Origin: Lumbricus rubellus
Lineage: Eukaryota; Annelida; Clitellata; Crassiclitellata; Lumbricidae
Direction: 5' to 3'
Length of the DNA: 64,000 nt
Assembly (NCBI GenBank): GCA_945859605.1
Contig: OX243822.1
Coordinates: 8,347,356 to 8,411,355, forward strand
This document shows positions 33,754-43,518 of the stretch, one piece after another; positions within the stretch are counted from its first letter, which is position 1; each line of letters opens with the position of its first letter. A program made the translations under genes and the position numbers. The notes under the pieces are model-generated. The model saw nothing but the letters and a program-made list of their open reading frames with translations. It did not search any database and was not told the DNA's origin.

Positions 33754-36700
33754 CTAATTGTCATAGTTAAGAATTTTTCTGTTCAATTGTTTTCTTTAAG
33801 TTGGCCGTGTTACATCTTTAAACCTAATGCACTTAAGTGGCCCTGGCTATCGGGACCTTCGGCCCCTTTTGGGTCTCCTGTGTAAACTGATATAACTTCG
33901 AAATCACGATGTAATTACGACCTGTTCGATGTTGGTTTACCGAATAAAAATGTGATGTTATGTTATGTTAACAAAATGGAGTATAGAACGGGCATATATT
34001 TCTCAAGCGGCGATCCTGACTTTTATCATTCTGTCGGAAGTAGTTTTTATAGATTGATGGCAATTGATTATGTGTAGCCTATATCTGTACATGAATATCC
34101 CAATTTGCAATTCCCTTATCTCAACTGGTTTAAGTATTCTGCGTCTTCGAAATTCAGCTTCAGTGTGGGCTCCATACGGGAGTCTTGCAATAAACCTAAT
34201 GGTTTTTTTGAGTATTTTAAATAAGTTTGGAAAGATGTGACTTGTAAGCTGAGGACCAAACTCTGTTACAATAAGATATATAAACCTATGAAATAGAAAC
34301 GTACGATTTTATGTAATTACTAGCTGTACCCGGCCATGCGTTGCTGTGGCTGAAAAGAGCGTCCAACCATCCCTCCTACCTAAACTCCCACTCCCCCTCC
34401 CCCTACCCTCCCATCCCCTCCCCCTCACTCTCACCCTCACCCCTCCCCCGCTCCCCGTCCCCCTACCTGCCCTCCCCTCCCTTTCCCGCCCCCAGTCCCA
34501 TTCCCCTCCCTCCCTCCGTCTGCCTCCATGCCTTCTCCATCCCTCCCCACCGGTCCCTTCCCTCCCTCTTCGTCCTGCTCCCTCTTCCTTCTTTCCTCCC
34601 TCACACCGTTCCTTCCCCACAGTGATAAAGTTGGTCATTCGCGACTTTTGGGCGACTTTACAACGTGATTTTGCGTTTCCAAAATCTCGTGACTTTTGGG
34701 CGCCTTTACAACGTGATTTCGGGACAAAACGTTAAGGAAATCTGGCAACCCTGCGGTTTTGTTGAATTTGCAAATGGCGGTCGAACGGATTGCAAAGTTC
34801 ACTTTTTGTGAAAAAGATTGGGGTTTTTTTTTAAAAAGCATCTTAAAATACGGTCCTATTGGAATGCGTAACTTTGCGAGAAAAATTATTACAAACTATT
34901 GGAAAGTTTTATTTGTATTTATATAGATGTTTGTGGACAAAAATCGTCTGACCCACGTGACCGATTGTTCCCAAAAATTTTCACAAATACTTCTTAGCAC
35001 CCGACAGGAAATCAAATTGGGTTCGCGATTCAAAAATCTCACCTTTTCCCGAGTTTGAAACGTTTAATTTGGTACCGGTGTAAAGGTTTCAAATTACCAC
35101 CTCCTAAACATTACCCCCCCCCCCTGAAAACGGTAATTTGCATCAATCATCGTGTTTATTGCACTAAAAATTTCATAAAAATGATCCCGCTTCTTGTTTT
35201 GGTCTGAAGATTTTCGTCCGTCATCCCACTTCGTGGTTTGTTATTATAATTTTCATATGTGACTAAAATACAAAATCGCCGCTCAAGTTACATGGAGAAA
35301 TGGCCTCGAGGCTATACATTTTTTCGATTAAAATATCGATAACAAACCACAAAGTTGGATGACGGATGAAAATCTCATAATCTATGTCAGAACCACTCTA
35401 TGGCAACTCAATGGCCATCATCATCTTGGTGCTACCGCCCAGGGGACTCGCCTAGCGGGGTTGCAAGACCCTTTTGGGTCCCCTGTGCAATCAAATTCTA
35501 ACTTTTGGCATCATTAGTTAAGTATTGCTTTTTTTATATTTGTTAACCCTGTTCTCTTTGATGCTTGATTCGATTTGTTCTTGTTTTCTTGATTATTTGG
35601 TTGCCAAATAAAATGATTTGATTTGATTTGAATCTTCAGACCAAAACAAGAAGCGGGATGAATTTTCTGATTTTTTGTGTGCAATAATAGCGATGATTGA
35701 CGCAAATCTAGTTTCCGGGGGTAATATGAAACCGGTTTCAAGTTACCGGGGGTAATGTTTAGGAGGGGGTAATTTGAAACCTTTACACCGGTATCCGAAA
35801 AACTAACGCAGTAGATTGGCCGCCGGCAACATTTAATTTCACGCGCCGACTGCGTAAAACATGAATATTCATGATTTACGCAGTCATCGCGTGGAATTAA
35901 GCGTTGCTGGCCGCCAGATGAATTCTCAAAGAACCCCTAGATCTATGACGTCATCACTTTTCGCCAACGGCCGATAATATTATAGCGCGCGTTTTCACAA
36001 AATTATGTTAGGGACACTGACAATAATATTATGAACGGTTGATCGCAAGTTTTGGACAAGATAATGAAAATGGATACCGGTAATTAATATCACACCGTGT
36101 CGTCGTACGCCGGCTACCTGGACATTATTTAGAGCTGGACGGGTTTAGGCAAAAGAACCAAAATTCACCGGCAAACGCCGTCCACCCCGGAGGGGTGGCG
36201 AACGGGGTGCACCCGTGGGCAGGGTGAGAATTGCCGGGGGGGGGGGGGTGGGGGGGGTTCAACCCCCCAGTCATTTTTAGAGCCCCATGCTAAAGTATGT
36301 TTTTCATACCCCAATTTCAAGTTTATCATAGGCCAACCCCCCCCCCAGTTATTTTTCCACAATTCTCATACTGCCCGTGGGAGATGGGTTAGAGGGACAA
36401 ATCTAAGTTTTACGTGCACCCCAGGGTGGGACCGAGCTGGGCCCTATAGAAGGCGGGGTGAGATGAGAATGGGAGTGGCGTCAGGCGTGGCGGATGACGA
36501 AAAATCTAAATTTCCCGAGCAACGCCGGGTACTTCAGCTAGTGTAAGGATAAATTAACGTGTAATAAAGGGTTGTACGGGTCTGCGGTGGGAATTTTCTG
36601 GATATTCGGGATATTCCTAGATTTTTTGCAATTTTTGTTGAAACTGGCGCATATAATTATATATATATATATATATATAAATGGTCTTTCCAAGATAAAT

Positions 36701-38996
36701 TTTGATCAACATATATACTCCCAAAAACTTTGATAATTGGACTTGAGTAATCTAGGTGTGCCCATGAATTCAAGGGTTGGGAATGAGACAGGAAGTGATT
36801 TTTTATATGATCTAATTATGATGTATTTAGTTTCATCAAGGTTTAAGGTTAACCTGTTAGTTCTAAACCATTCGGCAACTTTTCCAGTTCATTGTTTGTA
36901 TGGTCTATTATAGTTTCTAACGAGGAATGGGAGCTAAGGATATTGGTATCATCGGCGAAAAATAGAAAAAATAAGTCAGGGGAGACATTGGTTAGGTCGT
37001 TGATGTACAAAATAAATATTAGGAATCTAGGACCATAGATGTAAAAAACGATGAAAATAAAATAAAAAACGGTAAAAAACGACGTTTTTTTCAAAAAAAT
37101 AAAAAACGACAAAAAAACGATAAAAAACGGAAACGGAAAATAATTTGACTTTGTTACATCTAAAACCGCATTTTACCCTTGAAAACCTATCTCTTGAAAG
37201 GCTATCTCTTAAATGATGATGTTAAACGATGAAATAATGACTTTAGTTGGCTGAATCCTTGAGAGTTGGCGGAAAACATAAGGAATATCAGAAAAAATTA
37301 AAATTAAGTGAAATAATAACAGAAAGTAAATGAATAAATAAAGATAAAGAAATAATAAAAAACGATAAAAACCGATGGGAAAAATAAAAAACGAAAAAAA
37401 CGACGTTTTTTGGGAGAGAATAAAAAACGGAAAAAAACGTTTTTTACAACTATGTCTAGGACAGAGCCTTGGGGAACGCGGTCCCATTACAGCCAACTAA
37501 TTGCATTCTATTTTCTATATAGCTACTAAACCATGAATATGAATAGATCGCGGGTGGCAGTCGGCAAGATACGGTTAAAATACTGTAGGCCTACACGTAG
37601 ATGTTGTGCAAATACAAAATAATTTCGCAGCCTTCGTACGCGGTAGACGTTAGAAGTTAATACTGGCAGCCTTTGGAAGGCAGGCCTATTCATTTTCGTA
37701 AACACACTACCGGTACAAAAGTGTAAACATATTACAAAATGCTGACTTGTTCTCATGAACATTGGTTTGAACTGATAAATTTAGGTTTGTTTGTGTGTCA
37801 AGTCGGTATATATAAGTCGACTTGTGGAAAAAGCAACTTCAAGGACTTCTCTCTACAAAATTCGACTTGGGGTCTGTTGCGGTACCGGTAAGCAGAAACG
37901 ACTCGACTTGGGATGGTCAAGTCTACTGGCCCAGTAGGTCTATACTGGGGTCGACTTATTGGGGTCGACTCCCAGGTCAAGTCACAGCCGAGTATAGGCC
38001 TATGATAACATGAAATAGGCCTATAGTAGCAACACATAATGTCAGTTAAACAAGAGTGGATTTTATAAATGAACATTATTTGGCCTATGCAGCCTTTTTG
38101 GTAGAGTTCCGTCCTAGGGCCTACAGCTTCTCATTTTACCATTCCGTTACCAGGTGGAATGCTGAGCCAACCTTGAATAGCCTATCAGAATCACGCTATT
38201 TGAGGTGATTGTATCCATGTGTCGATACTGTTTATATCGTGTATGCTGTCCACAATGTCCAGTGTCCACAAGCATGTTGTTTAGATCTTGTGATTTCTGT
38301 TAAATTATTGTTAATGAATTTTTATCTCGGTCTAGATTTAAACAAATTTGTCCATGCAAATGCAAAAACGTTTGAAAAGGAACGAATCAAATTTACTGCC
38401 AAAACAAACCTGACCAATGGACCCAGCTGTAGAACATGCAAGACGATTCGACACATCCATTGTGCACGTGTGGTTTCCTCCTCCCACTTACTTTCCGCTT
38501 CCAAATGCACGAGGAAACTCGTCACATTTATCGTAAGCGATGAGACCACAACAAATCCTATGGTAATCCCAAAAAACCACCAATGTCCCTCAACAGAGTG
38601 CGTGTAAGCAACAAAAACGTCGCTGCCGATGTCGACGATGTAACTTCCCATTGCCACCAGACTCAAGAACATTTGACAGTAGGTGTACGTATGCACTTTC
38701 TCTGATCCCTGTGCTGGCAAGAAAACATGGTCAAATTTCTCAACGAACCGTTTTGACAAGTCTTCAGTTTCGATCTCCATGTCCTCCAACTGACGGGGTG
38801 TATGGCTATCTGCTTCTAATTTTGTCGCCAAATCAAGAGCAACTTCTCCCGAATCTACAGTAGGCCAATCTGCTCCCGAGTCCTGGAAAAGTTCTGGAAG
38901 GTCGAGATCGTCAGGTTTTTGAGGGATATTACCAGATTTTTTCACAGTAGAAACTCGAACTGCGCAAGCATCGACTTCATCTTCGCCGGTTGACAT
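24721..38996 (-). CDS. XKR: XKR-B, complete XK-related protein gene (4 exons, 470 aa)
   Basis: Coding exons on the minus strand are 38996-38410, 28218-27998, 25761-25386 and 24949-24721. All introns are GT/AG and phases agree (2, 1, 2), giving 1413 nt including the stop. XK-related proteins are multi-pass plasma-membrane proteins; some expose phosphatidylserine after caspase cleavage. Visible features are an acidic cytosolic N-terminus (residues 1-95) and a first membrane helix with the family motif YIVDIGSDVFVAYTH. A second helix is GITIGFVVVSSLTINVT. The YMEAAPQLTLQLY signature lies in exon 2 and paired hydrophobic helices in exons 3 and 4. An in-frame TGA lies 9 nt before the ATG, and a purine is at -3. 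A DEVD motif is at residues 6-9. Introns are packed with transposons. I cannot tell which vertebrate XKR is closest. Confidence 0.9.
24950..24992 (-). promoter_or_regulatory. Duplicated splice acceptor before XKR-B exon 4
   Basis: The 41-bp acceptor plus exon start is tandemly duplicated. The upstream copy (TTCTTTTAG then ATACCTTTTGCTTTGC, AG at 24992-24991) resembles the used one (TTGTTTCAG then ATACCTTTTGTTTTAC). Use of the upstream AG would shift the frame and hit a stop within about 22 codons. Confidence 0.75.
25139..25320. repeat. (AATC)n simple repeat
   Basis: CAATCAATCAATC runs with decayed flanks in intron 3 of XKR-B. Confidence 0.9.
25386..25761 (-). CDS. XKR: XKR-B exon 3
   Basis: Acceptor TTCTATTGCAG, donor TTAA|GTGAGT, 376 nt. 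Encodes AVFQVVSCVSSVTSIAWTL, then SIAKKSDMTNRATIAMFAW and two membrane helices, ending GHSRLK. It is clearly the paralogue of 17277-17649, with one extra codon. The frame is open throughout. Confidence 0.9.
25993..26825. mobile_element. hAT-type element in XKR-B intron 2, TSD GGAATGCT/GAAATGCT
   Basis: Ends CAGTGGCGGCGCCAGG and CGCCGCCACTG. Flanked by 25985-25992 and 26826-26833, 8-mers with one mismatch. Non-coding interior of 833 bp. It is the same insertion as 7941-17049 in XKR-A, without the later LINE and LTR insertions, so it preserves the empty sites for those. Confidence 0.88.
26962..27866 (-). mobile_element. Helitron-like non-autonomous element in XKR-B intron 2
   Basis: On the minus strand it starts A|TCTATATAAATAAAAATG and ends GTACGCTAG|T. 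A GCCAC…GTGGC hairpin lies 8 nt before the CTAG. These are Helitron hallmarks: TC start, CTRR end, 3' hairpin, insertion between A and T, no inverted repeats or target duplication. The interior has a C-rich low-complexity tract (27000-27330), a (TA)n tract (27374-27460) and an inverted pair (about 27595-27705, GAATTCGGT…). The paralogous intron of XKR-A lacks it. No helicase is encoded. Confidence 0.68.
27998..28218 (-). CDS. XKR: XKR-B exon 2
   Basis: Acceptor GCTTTTCTAG, donor TTTG|GTTGGT, 221 nt. Encodes YADNIWCGLQIRRAVKF, then LLECYMEAAPQLTLQLYIIM, the family signature. A second GT four bases downstream of the used donor would put the next exon out of frame. Confidence 0.9.
28317..28654. 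mobile_element. 338-bp insertion with 10-bp TSD, SINE-sized
   Basis: AGTGTGACGG is present at 28307-28316 and 28655-28664. The XKR-A intron has a single related site (GACGAATCGGTTTCCGTCA near 7362) without the insert. No RT or tRNA boxes are recognised, so the class is open. It inserted after the XKR duplication. Confidence 0.72.
28870..29055. repeat. (TTC)n/(TCC)n microsatellite
   Basis: TTC and TCC repeats of about 180 bp. The long Ser- and Glu-rich frames over it are artefacts of the repeat. Confidence 0.95.
29894..30495. mobile_element. hAT-type MITE rich in AAGTAAAAGT, TSD GTCTACTG/GTATACTG
   Basis: Ends CAGTGTTGTTGAAAGTA and TTACTGTACAACACTG. The interior repeats TACTTAAGTAAAAGTA words on both strands. 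Flanking 8-mers differ at one base (29886-29893 and 30496-30503). Confidence 0.8.
30540..31190. repeat. Old E9-related repeat tract
   Basis: Units with GCAATGGTAGCAT…CTGTCAT and TTCAATAAATAT resemble E9's body in reverse orientation, but are strongly diverged. No termini are seen. Confidence 0.45.
32046..32765. repeat. 62-63 bp minisatellite, about 11 units
   Basis: Each unit has two halves: GGGGCTGAAAGTCCGAACTG and GGGGCTGAGGTCCGGACCGG. The two halves are themselves related, so the array grew from a roughly 31-bp ancestor. It lies inside the 3.6-kb hAT element. Confidence 0.92.
33060..33251 (+). repeat. Dispersed repeat shared with 6407-6602
   Basis: Near-identical to 6407-6602 in the same orientation. 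Confidence 0.7.
33386..33715 (+). mobile_element. Helitron-like element, 3' part
   Basis: Ends GGCCGGGTTCAGCTAG|T with the GCCAC…GTGGC hairpin 9 nt before CTAG. The interior is the same C-rich (here G-rich) tract as in the copies at 26962 and 34320. The 5' end is not found; (TA)n follows at 33716-33742. Confidence 0.62.
33743..34319. other. Probable LINE 3' debris
   Basis: GGGACC-TTC-GGCCCC hairpin-like sequence and TTTTGGGTCTCCTGTGTAA near 33850 resemble the LINE end at 35455 (TTTTGGGTCCCCTGTGCAA). Followed by ATGTTATGTTATG repeats, a short tandem tail. Confidence 0.45.
34320..34927 (-). mobile_element. Helitron-like non-autonomous element
   Basis: On the minus strand: A|TCTATATAAATACAAATA at 34927 and GTACAGCTAG|T at 34320. 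Hairpin GCCA…TGGC before the CTAG. The 5' 190 bp match the copy starting at 57159. Confidence 0.68.
35073..35793. mobile_element. Fold-back/long-TIR element
   Basis: TACCGGTGTAAAGGTTTCAA begins the left arm and its complement ends the right arm. The inverted arms are about 150 bp and continue to CCCGCTTCTTGTTTTGGTCT (left about 35190). The middle holds a second inverted pair (CGTCCGTCATCCCAC, about 35215 and 35365) and a LINE 3' fragment (about 35400-35630) ending in AATAAAATGATTTGATTTG. Confidence 0.75.
35400..35630 (+). mobile_element. LINE 3' end fragment with (ATTTG)n tail
   Basis: GGTCCCCTGTGCAA, then GTTGCCAAATAAAATGATTT followed by TGATTTG repeats. A short-repeat tail with no RT is typical of 5'-truncated CR1/jockey-type LINE insertions. 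Confidence 0.6.
36538..36541 (+). mobile_element. Helitron-like 3' terminus
   Basis: CCCGAGCAACGCCGGG hairpin, 8 nt, then CTAG|T. Same terminus as at 4393 on the other strand. The 5' boundary was not found; the preceding 400 bases are G/C-rich with poly-G/C runs (36170-36350). Confidence 0.6.
36731..37520 (-). pseudogene. LINE reverse transcriptase fragment split by a MITE
   Basis: On the minus strand, 37480-37463 encodes the VPQGSVL motif. After a 421-bp MITE the frame resumes with FILYINDLTNVSPDLFFLFFADD, the catalytic box, at about 37020-36930. A thumb-like region follows (ELEKLPNGLELTG, then a frame-shifted TRLTLN-like stretch). This is jockey/CR1-type RT, truncated on both sides and broken. 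Confidence 0.75.
37034..37454. mobile_element. hAT-type MITE, TSD TCTAGGAC
   Basis: Ends CATAGATGTAAAAAACG and the complement of CATAGTTGTAAAAAACG. Flanked by TCTAGGAC at 37026-37033 and 37455-37462. The interior repeats AAAAAACGG/ACGTTTTTT words. Inserted in the LINE RT. Confidence 0.88.
37521..38409. other. Start of XKR-B intron 1, little recognised
   Basis: Several TAGGCCTA palindromes and repeats of GTCGACTTG-type words near 37800-37990 (GGGGTCGACTTATTGGGGTCGACT). No other features. Confidence 0.4.
38410..38996 (-). CDS. XKR: XKR-B exon 1 with N-terminal DEVD
   Basis: ATG at 38996-38994, donor CAG|GTTTGT at 38409. Codons 6-9 read Asp-Glu-Val-Asp followed by Ala (38981-38970). DEVD is the optimal executioner-caspase recognition tetrapeptide, and Ala is an acceptable next residue. 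The rest of the N-terminus is acidic and contains further Asp-rich stretches (LPELFQDSGADWP). Two membrane helices follow (about residues 100-125 and 132-155), then a cytosolic loop ending VLQLGPLVR, where exon 2 joins. Confidence 0.9.
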
Positions 38997-39110
38997 TTCT
39001 ATTCAAACCTACCGAATTAATGGAAAAAATAAGTCTTCAAATTAATTTGAAAAGTGTTGGAAAAGATAATGAAATATGGAAGCACAAAAAAATTGGGTAA
39101 GGCGTCTTGG

Positions 39111-39572
39111 GGGACGTCCATAAAGTACGTCACGCTCCAGGGGGAGGGGTGTAAGAAAGTGTGACAGTTTGTGACAGGGGGAGGGGGTCAGGCCATGTGT
39201 GACGTCACACATTGATTGTTTTTAAATTTTATTTCTAATTCTTTTTTATATTTTTTGTAGAATTTAGTAGCTTTAAAAATAATTTTCCGAATTTTTGTGA
39301 AGCATTTGAATTAGTTTTATGTCAAAATAGCATGAAATGCATATCCCTGAATGTGTTGTTCACGATTCCTCTCGCTAGGAGTGCTAGTAATGCTGTTCCG
39401 AAGCCTTGTTTTAGGCCCTATGTATAGAGTTGCGGTGTTAATTTGTTTGAAAATTTCGAAAGTGTGACGTACTTTAGGGGGGATCCGAGATTTGTGACAG
39501 TTTGTGACAGGGGGAGGGGGGTAAAAAAATGGTCAAAAATAGCGTGACGTAGCCTACTTTATGGACGGCTCC
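39111..39572. mobile_element. TIR element just upstream of XKR-B
   Basis: GACGTCCATAAAGTACGTCA on the left and TGACGTAGCCTACTTTATGG on the right are inverted copies (with a 4-bp insert). Both sides also carry GTGACAGTTTGTGACAGGGG in direct orientation. It lies 115 bp before the XKR-B start codon, so its TGACGTCA-like sites could affect the promoter. Superfamily not assigned. Confidence 0.6.
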
Positions 39573-39610
39573 TTGAGTGTTGGTTAGGGTCAGGTTGTAG
39601 GCCTATTCTC

Positions 39611-41515
39611 CAGTGTTTAATCTAGACGTCTCTGGGGGGGGAACTTTCCCCCCCCCAGGATTGACATTTCCCCCCCCAGAAAAATTTGACAAAATGATAT
39701 TGGTTTTTAGTTACTGTTTTCATCATTGTTTTACATGCAGTGTTATAATATACCGTGATGTTATTCACTATTATATGTATATAATGACATTATTCACTAT
39801 TATTTTATATGATACTATCATGTTGCAATGAAAATAACTTAGTAACTTACTGTATATATTTGTATAAACACTATTTTTGCACAACTAAAAACAGATATGA
39901 TATCCCCTCCAGAAAAATTTGACAAAATGATAATAGCTTTTAGTTGCTGTTTACATTGATCATCGTATTACGTGAACTGTTATAATATACTGTAATACTA
40001 TTAATTATTATATGGTTAGTGCATGGTTATAATGTTATTTGCTATTATAATATATGACAAACTCCTGCTAAAATGAGAATAACTTACTGCCTATATTTGT
40101 ACAAAATACTACTTTTGTACAACTGAATGACTTCTCACCAGTGGTATCCTTTAAATTTTAAACAGTAAAATTTCAAAATGTTTGGTCCTATTATTTGAAC
40201 ACATAATTATAGTAAAACCTAAAAACAACATCATTACTACACATGGCTTCCTGAATTTGGTACGGGTAGTTTATTAGTTCTTGGTACCGGTAGGTTTGTG
40301 TACCATTAAATATGATTTCAGAAAGTATGTCCTGGTCAGCAATTCAGGACCATCTTGGGAAATATGGTTAAACTGATATAGGGCCGAAAAGTCTGCTTAT
40401 ATAGGCTTGCTACTATATTCATGTCTGCATTTATTCATTAGAATAACTCAGCAACTGGAGAACTGAGCTGCTGAACTCGATACATAAAGATATTTTTATT
40501 GTAATGATAATAATATATTATATTGAATCCTAAAACACATTTTTATCAGTACTGAATAGTCTAATGGAGTTATTTTGCTAAAATGGCACCTTAAAGGGTA
40601 CCATTACAGTGTGGAAATAGCCCCCCCCCCAAATATTTGTTAAGTGTTGCTTATATTTATTGAAGTCTTGGTCCACTCTTATAAGCACTGAAAAGTACAA
40701 TTATTTTGTTAAGATGACACCATAAAATGCTACCAATTGCAATGTGGGTATTCAAAAAGTTTCTGATGAGGCTCTGAAAAAGTACAGGTATTTTGTTAAG
40801 ATGACACCATAAAATGCTACCATTGCAATGTGGAAATTCAAAAAGTTTCTGATGAGGCTCTGAAAAAGTACAGGTATTTTGTTAAGATGACACCATAAAA
40901 TGCTACCATTGCAATTTGGAAATTAAAAAGTTTCTGATGAGGCTCTGAAAAAGTACAGGTATTTTGTTAAGATGACACCATAAAATGCTACCATTGCAAT
41001 GTGGAAATTCAAAAAGTTTCTGATGAGGCTCTGAAAAAGTACAGGTATTTTGTTAAGATGACACCATAAAATGCTACCATTGCAATTTGGAAATTAAAAA
41101 AGTTTCTGATGAGGCTCTGAAAAAGTACAGGTATTTTGTTAAGATGACACCATAAAATGCTACCATTGCAATGTGGAAATTCAAAAAGTTTCTGATGAGG
41201 CTCTGAAAAAGTACAGGTATTTTGTTAAGATGACACCATAAAATGCTACCATTGCAATGTGGAAATTCAAAAAGTTTCTGATGAGGCTCTGAAAAAGTAC
41301 AGGTATTTTGTTAAGATGACACCTTAAAATGCTACCATTGCAATGTGTAAATTCAAAAAGTTTCTGATGGGGAGGGGAACATCCCCCTCCCCATACCCCT
41401 CCCCCTACCGGTCTCGGCGCTACGCGCCTCACGAGCGTCCTTCGGACGCTCGATTGTCTCCCCCCCCAGAAACCTGAATTCCCCCCCCAGCGGAGGGGGA
41501 CTAGATTAAACACTG
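39611..41515 (+). mobile_element. E9 element, copy 2 (complete, 1905 bp), TSD CCTATTCTC
   Basis: CAGTGTTTAATCTAGACGTC on the left and GACTAGATTAAACACTG on the right are inverted ends. The flanking 9-mers 39602-39610 and 41516-41524 are identical (CCTATTCTC). It contains poly-C/G runs near both ends and an 86-bp tandem array (about 40690-41380). No ORF of note. A 9-bp target duplication fits Mutator-like elements better than hAT (8 bp), but no transposase confirms this. Confidence 0.92.
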
Positions 41516-41524
41516 CCTATTCTC

Positions 41525-42336
41525 ATTTAAAAAAATGCTCTGAATGAATGAGGTAGTAGGCCTACTGTCCATCGGCATATAGGCCGCCTATACAGTATCT
41601 TTGGACAGTATCTAATGTCACGACTAATCCTAACCCAAACCGACCATCATGACGCCTAACCTGACCCTAACCGAAACTCACGATGCTTAATCTGACCCAA
41701 GGCATCAAGAGATGCTTAAAAGTGCATAATCAGTTTTAGAAGCGCAGGTTTCTTCACTTTTGAACTTTCTATTTACTCATATTATTAACATAATATTTTC
41801 ATTTATAATTATTAATTTCACCATTTTACTTGGGATCTCGCGTTGGTTACTTACTGAGAGCACTGCATCATGGGATGCGTCTGATAAGTCGCAGCGCTCT
41901 ATTTTAGCGATTTCTTGGGCGGCGTTTACCGTTTGCATAGTCTGCAAAATTACCATGAAAAGGATTCATGCCAAAGCAGAAGTGGGAATGATGGAAAATA
42001 AAACACTAATGCTGCGACAGGCGAATAATTTAGAACGCTAAAGCGATAGATTACCGCACACTGCGTTGAATTAACTGGCAAGAACTGCCATGGGATATAC
42101 CGAGAGTGCTGAGTCGATTAAAAGCACTACTTAGAAGACATCGCTATGTTATTCAAATTCTAACCTTCCAAACACAAATATGCAAATGCATGCAAATTTG
42201 CATAATCCTTGTTTAAAAATATTAATGTTCTTGTTCACAATACGAGCGAAAAACAAATTTAATCTAATTCAAACAGTTTTAAGTCCCAAACGTCGCTCAT
42301 GATACTAAGTTCACAAGCTATCGCCTATCGCACAAC
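41525..42336. other. Spacer with a GGTTAG-type cluster
   Basis: 41615-41700 has CCTAACC/CGACCATCATGACGCC words related to the minisatellite at 62.4 kb. Otherwise nothing recognised. Confidence 0.4.
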
Positions 42337-42344
42337 ATTGGCTC

Positions 42345-42775
42345 CAGGGTTGCCACTCATAGCTTTTTCCACCTAGATCTAGGTTTTTTCGGCCTCATCT
42401 AGGTTTCTATGTTTTTTTGGTCAGGATCTAGCCTTTTTTTTCACGGCGGTTTTTTCCACTTTTTACGCATAAAAACTGTCTTTTGCTTGGTGAAAATGCA
42501 CAAAAGATGTGAAAAAGTCGAAAATGTTGTGTATACGGACTCAAAAAGTTATAGATTTATTTTGAAGCGAAAAACTAAAAAGGTCATCAGAAATTTCTCT
42601 TCGGAAATGAAGCAAATTTTGGTCGGAAGACTAAATAAATTCCTCAGAAATTTGAATTTCAAGCGCGAAAAATCGCAAATTCCATGTATTTTCTCCGAAA
42701 TTCTCGATCTAGCCTTTTCTAGCCTTTTTTCCGGCCCGATCTGACCTTTTTTCAAAAATCAGAGTGGCATCCCTG
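42345..42775. mobile_element. hAT-type MITE, TSD ATTGGCTC
   Basis: Ends CAGGGTTGCCACTC and GAGTGGCATCCCTG. Flanked by ATTGGCTC at 42337-42344 and 42776-42783. The interior (CTAGGTTTTTT, GATCTAGCCTTTTCTAGCC) matches the segment inside the shared XKR intron hAT element (8280-8640 and 26110-26510). Confidence 0.92.
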
Positions 42776-43229
42776 ATTGGCTCTGTAGAGCGAATAAGCT
42801 TATAGTCCAATAAACTCGCCCAAATGGTCGATCTAACAGCAAAATAGACCGAATTTCCAGCCATTGTACTAATTTTTTAGTGATGTTCCGGATCGAGTTA
42901 ATTGATGCCGCTAGCTGAAAAGTCTTTAAATATTTTTTTCTTCAATACAAAAAAATTTGTTGCTTTTATCCACAGTTTGCACCATGCACAAGCTTATCGT
43001 CCTCAATATTGCGACCGCTTTGGTTTGCGGCGTTTCGGTAATCTTATCGAATGACATAGGCCTAGTGCAAAGATTTCTGAATGCCAGACTATCAAATAGC
43101 GAAGGAACATCCGTGTGTAACACTTGATTTAGGCTATAGGCCTACTATTAAATTCACGTCCGTTTACAATGACCCCCTGGGTCAGAGTTTATTTATTTCG
43201 GTCAGAGCGATCTTGTTTCGTTATAGAAC

Positions 43230-43261
<32 letters not shown>

Positions 43262-43353
43262 GCCTAATGATAATGATAACGATAACAATAGCAATAACAA
43301 TAATAATAATAGATGGACTCATGAGGACGGGCCTTGAGACCATTGTTAACTAC

Positions 43354-43515
43354 CATGGGCGGAGTTTGGTTTCCGTTCTTGGAGGGGCTAATGCCTTCTT
43401 AGGGGGGGGGCTAAGCCCGGAAAAAGATATAATTTACATGGTAAAAAAGCTGAATCTGGGCCTTCTTGGGGGGGGGGGGCTTAGCTCCCCTAGCCCCTGA
43501 TAAACTCCGCCCATG
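43354..43515. mobile_element. Short hAT-type MITE, TSD TTAACTAC
   Basis: 162 bp. Ends CATGGGCGGAGTTT and AAACTCCGCCCATG are perfect inverted repeats. Flanked by TTAACTAC at 43346-43353 and 43516-43523. Confidence 0.92.
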
Positions 43516-43518
43516 TTA

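Noticed and set aside
42926..43123. Small host ORFs in spacer DNA
   Set aside because: Chance-length frames without hydrophobic, repeat or splice support; the same applies to most 60-80 codon frames in the spacers.
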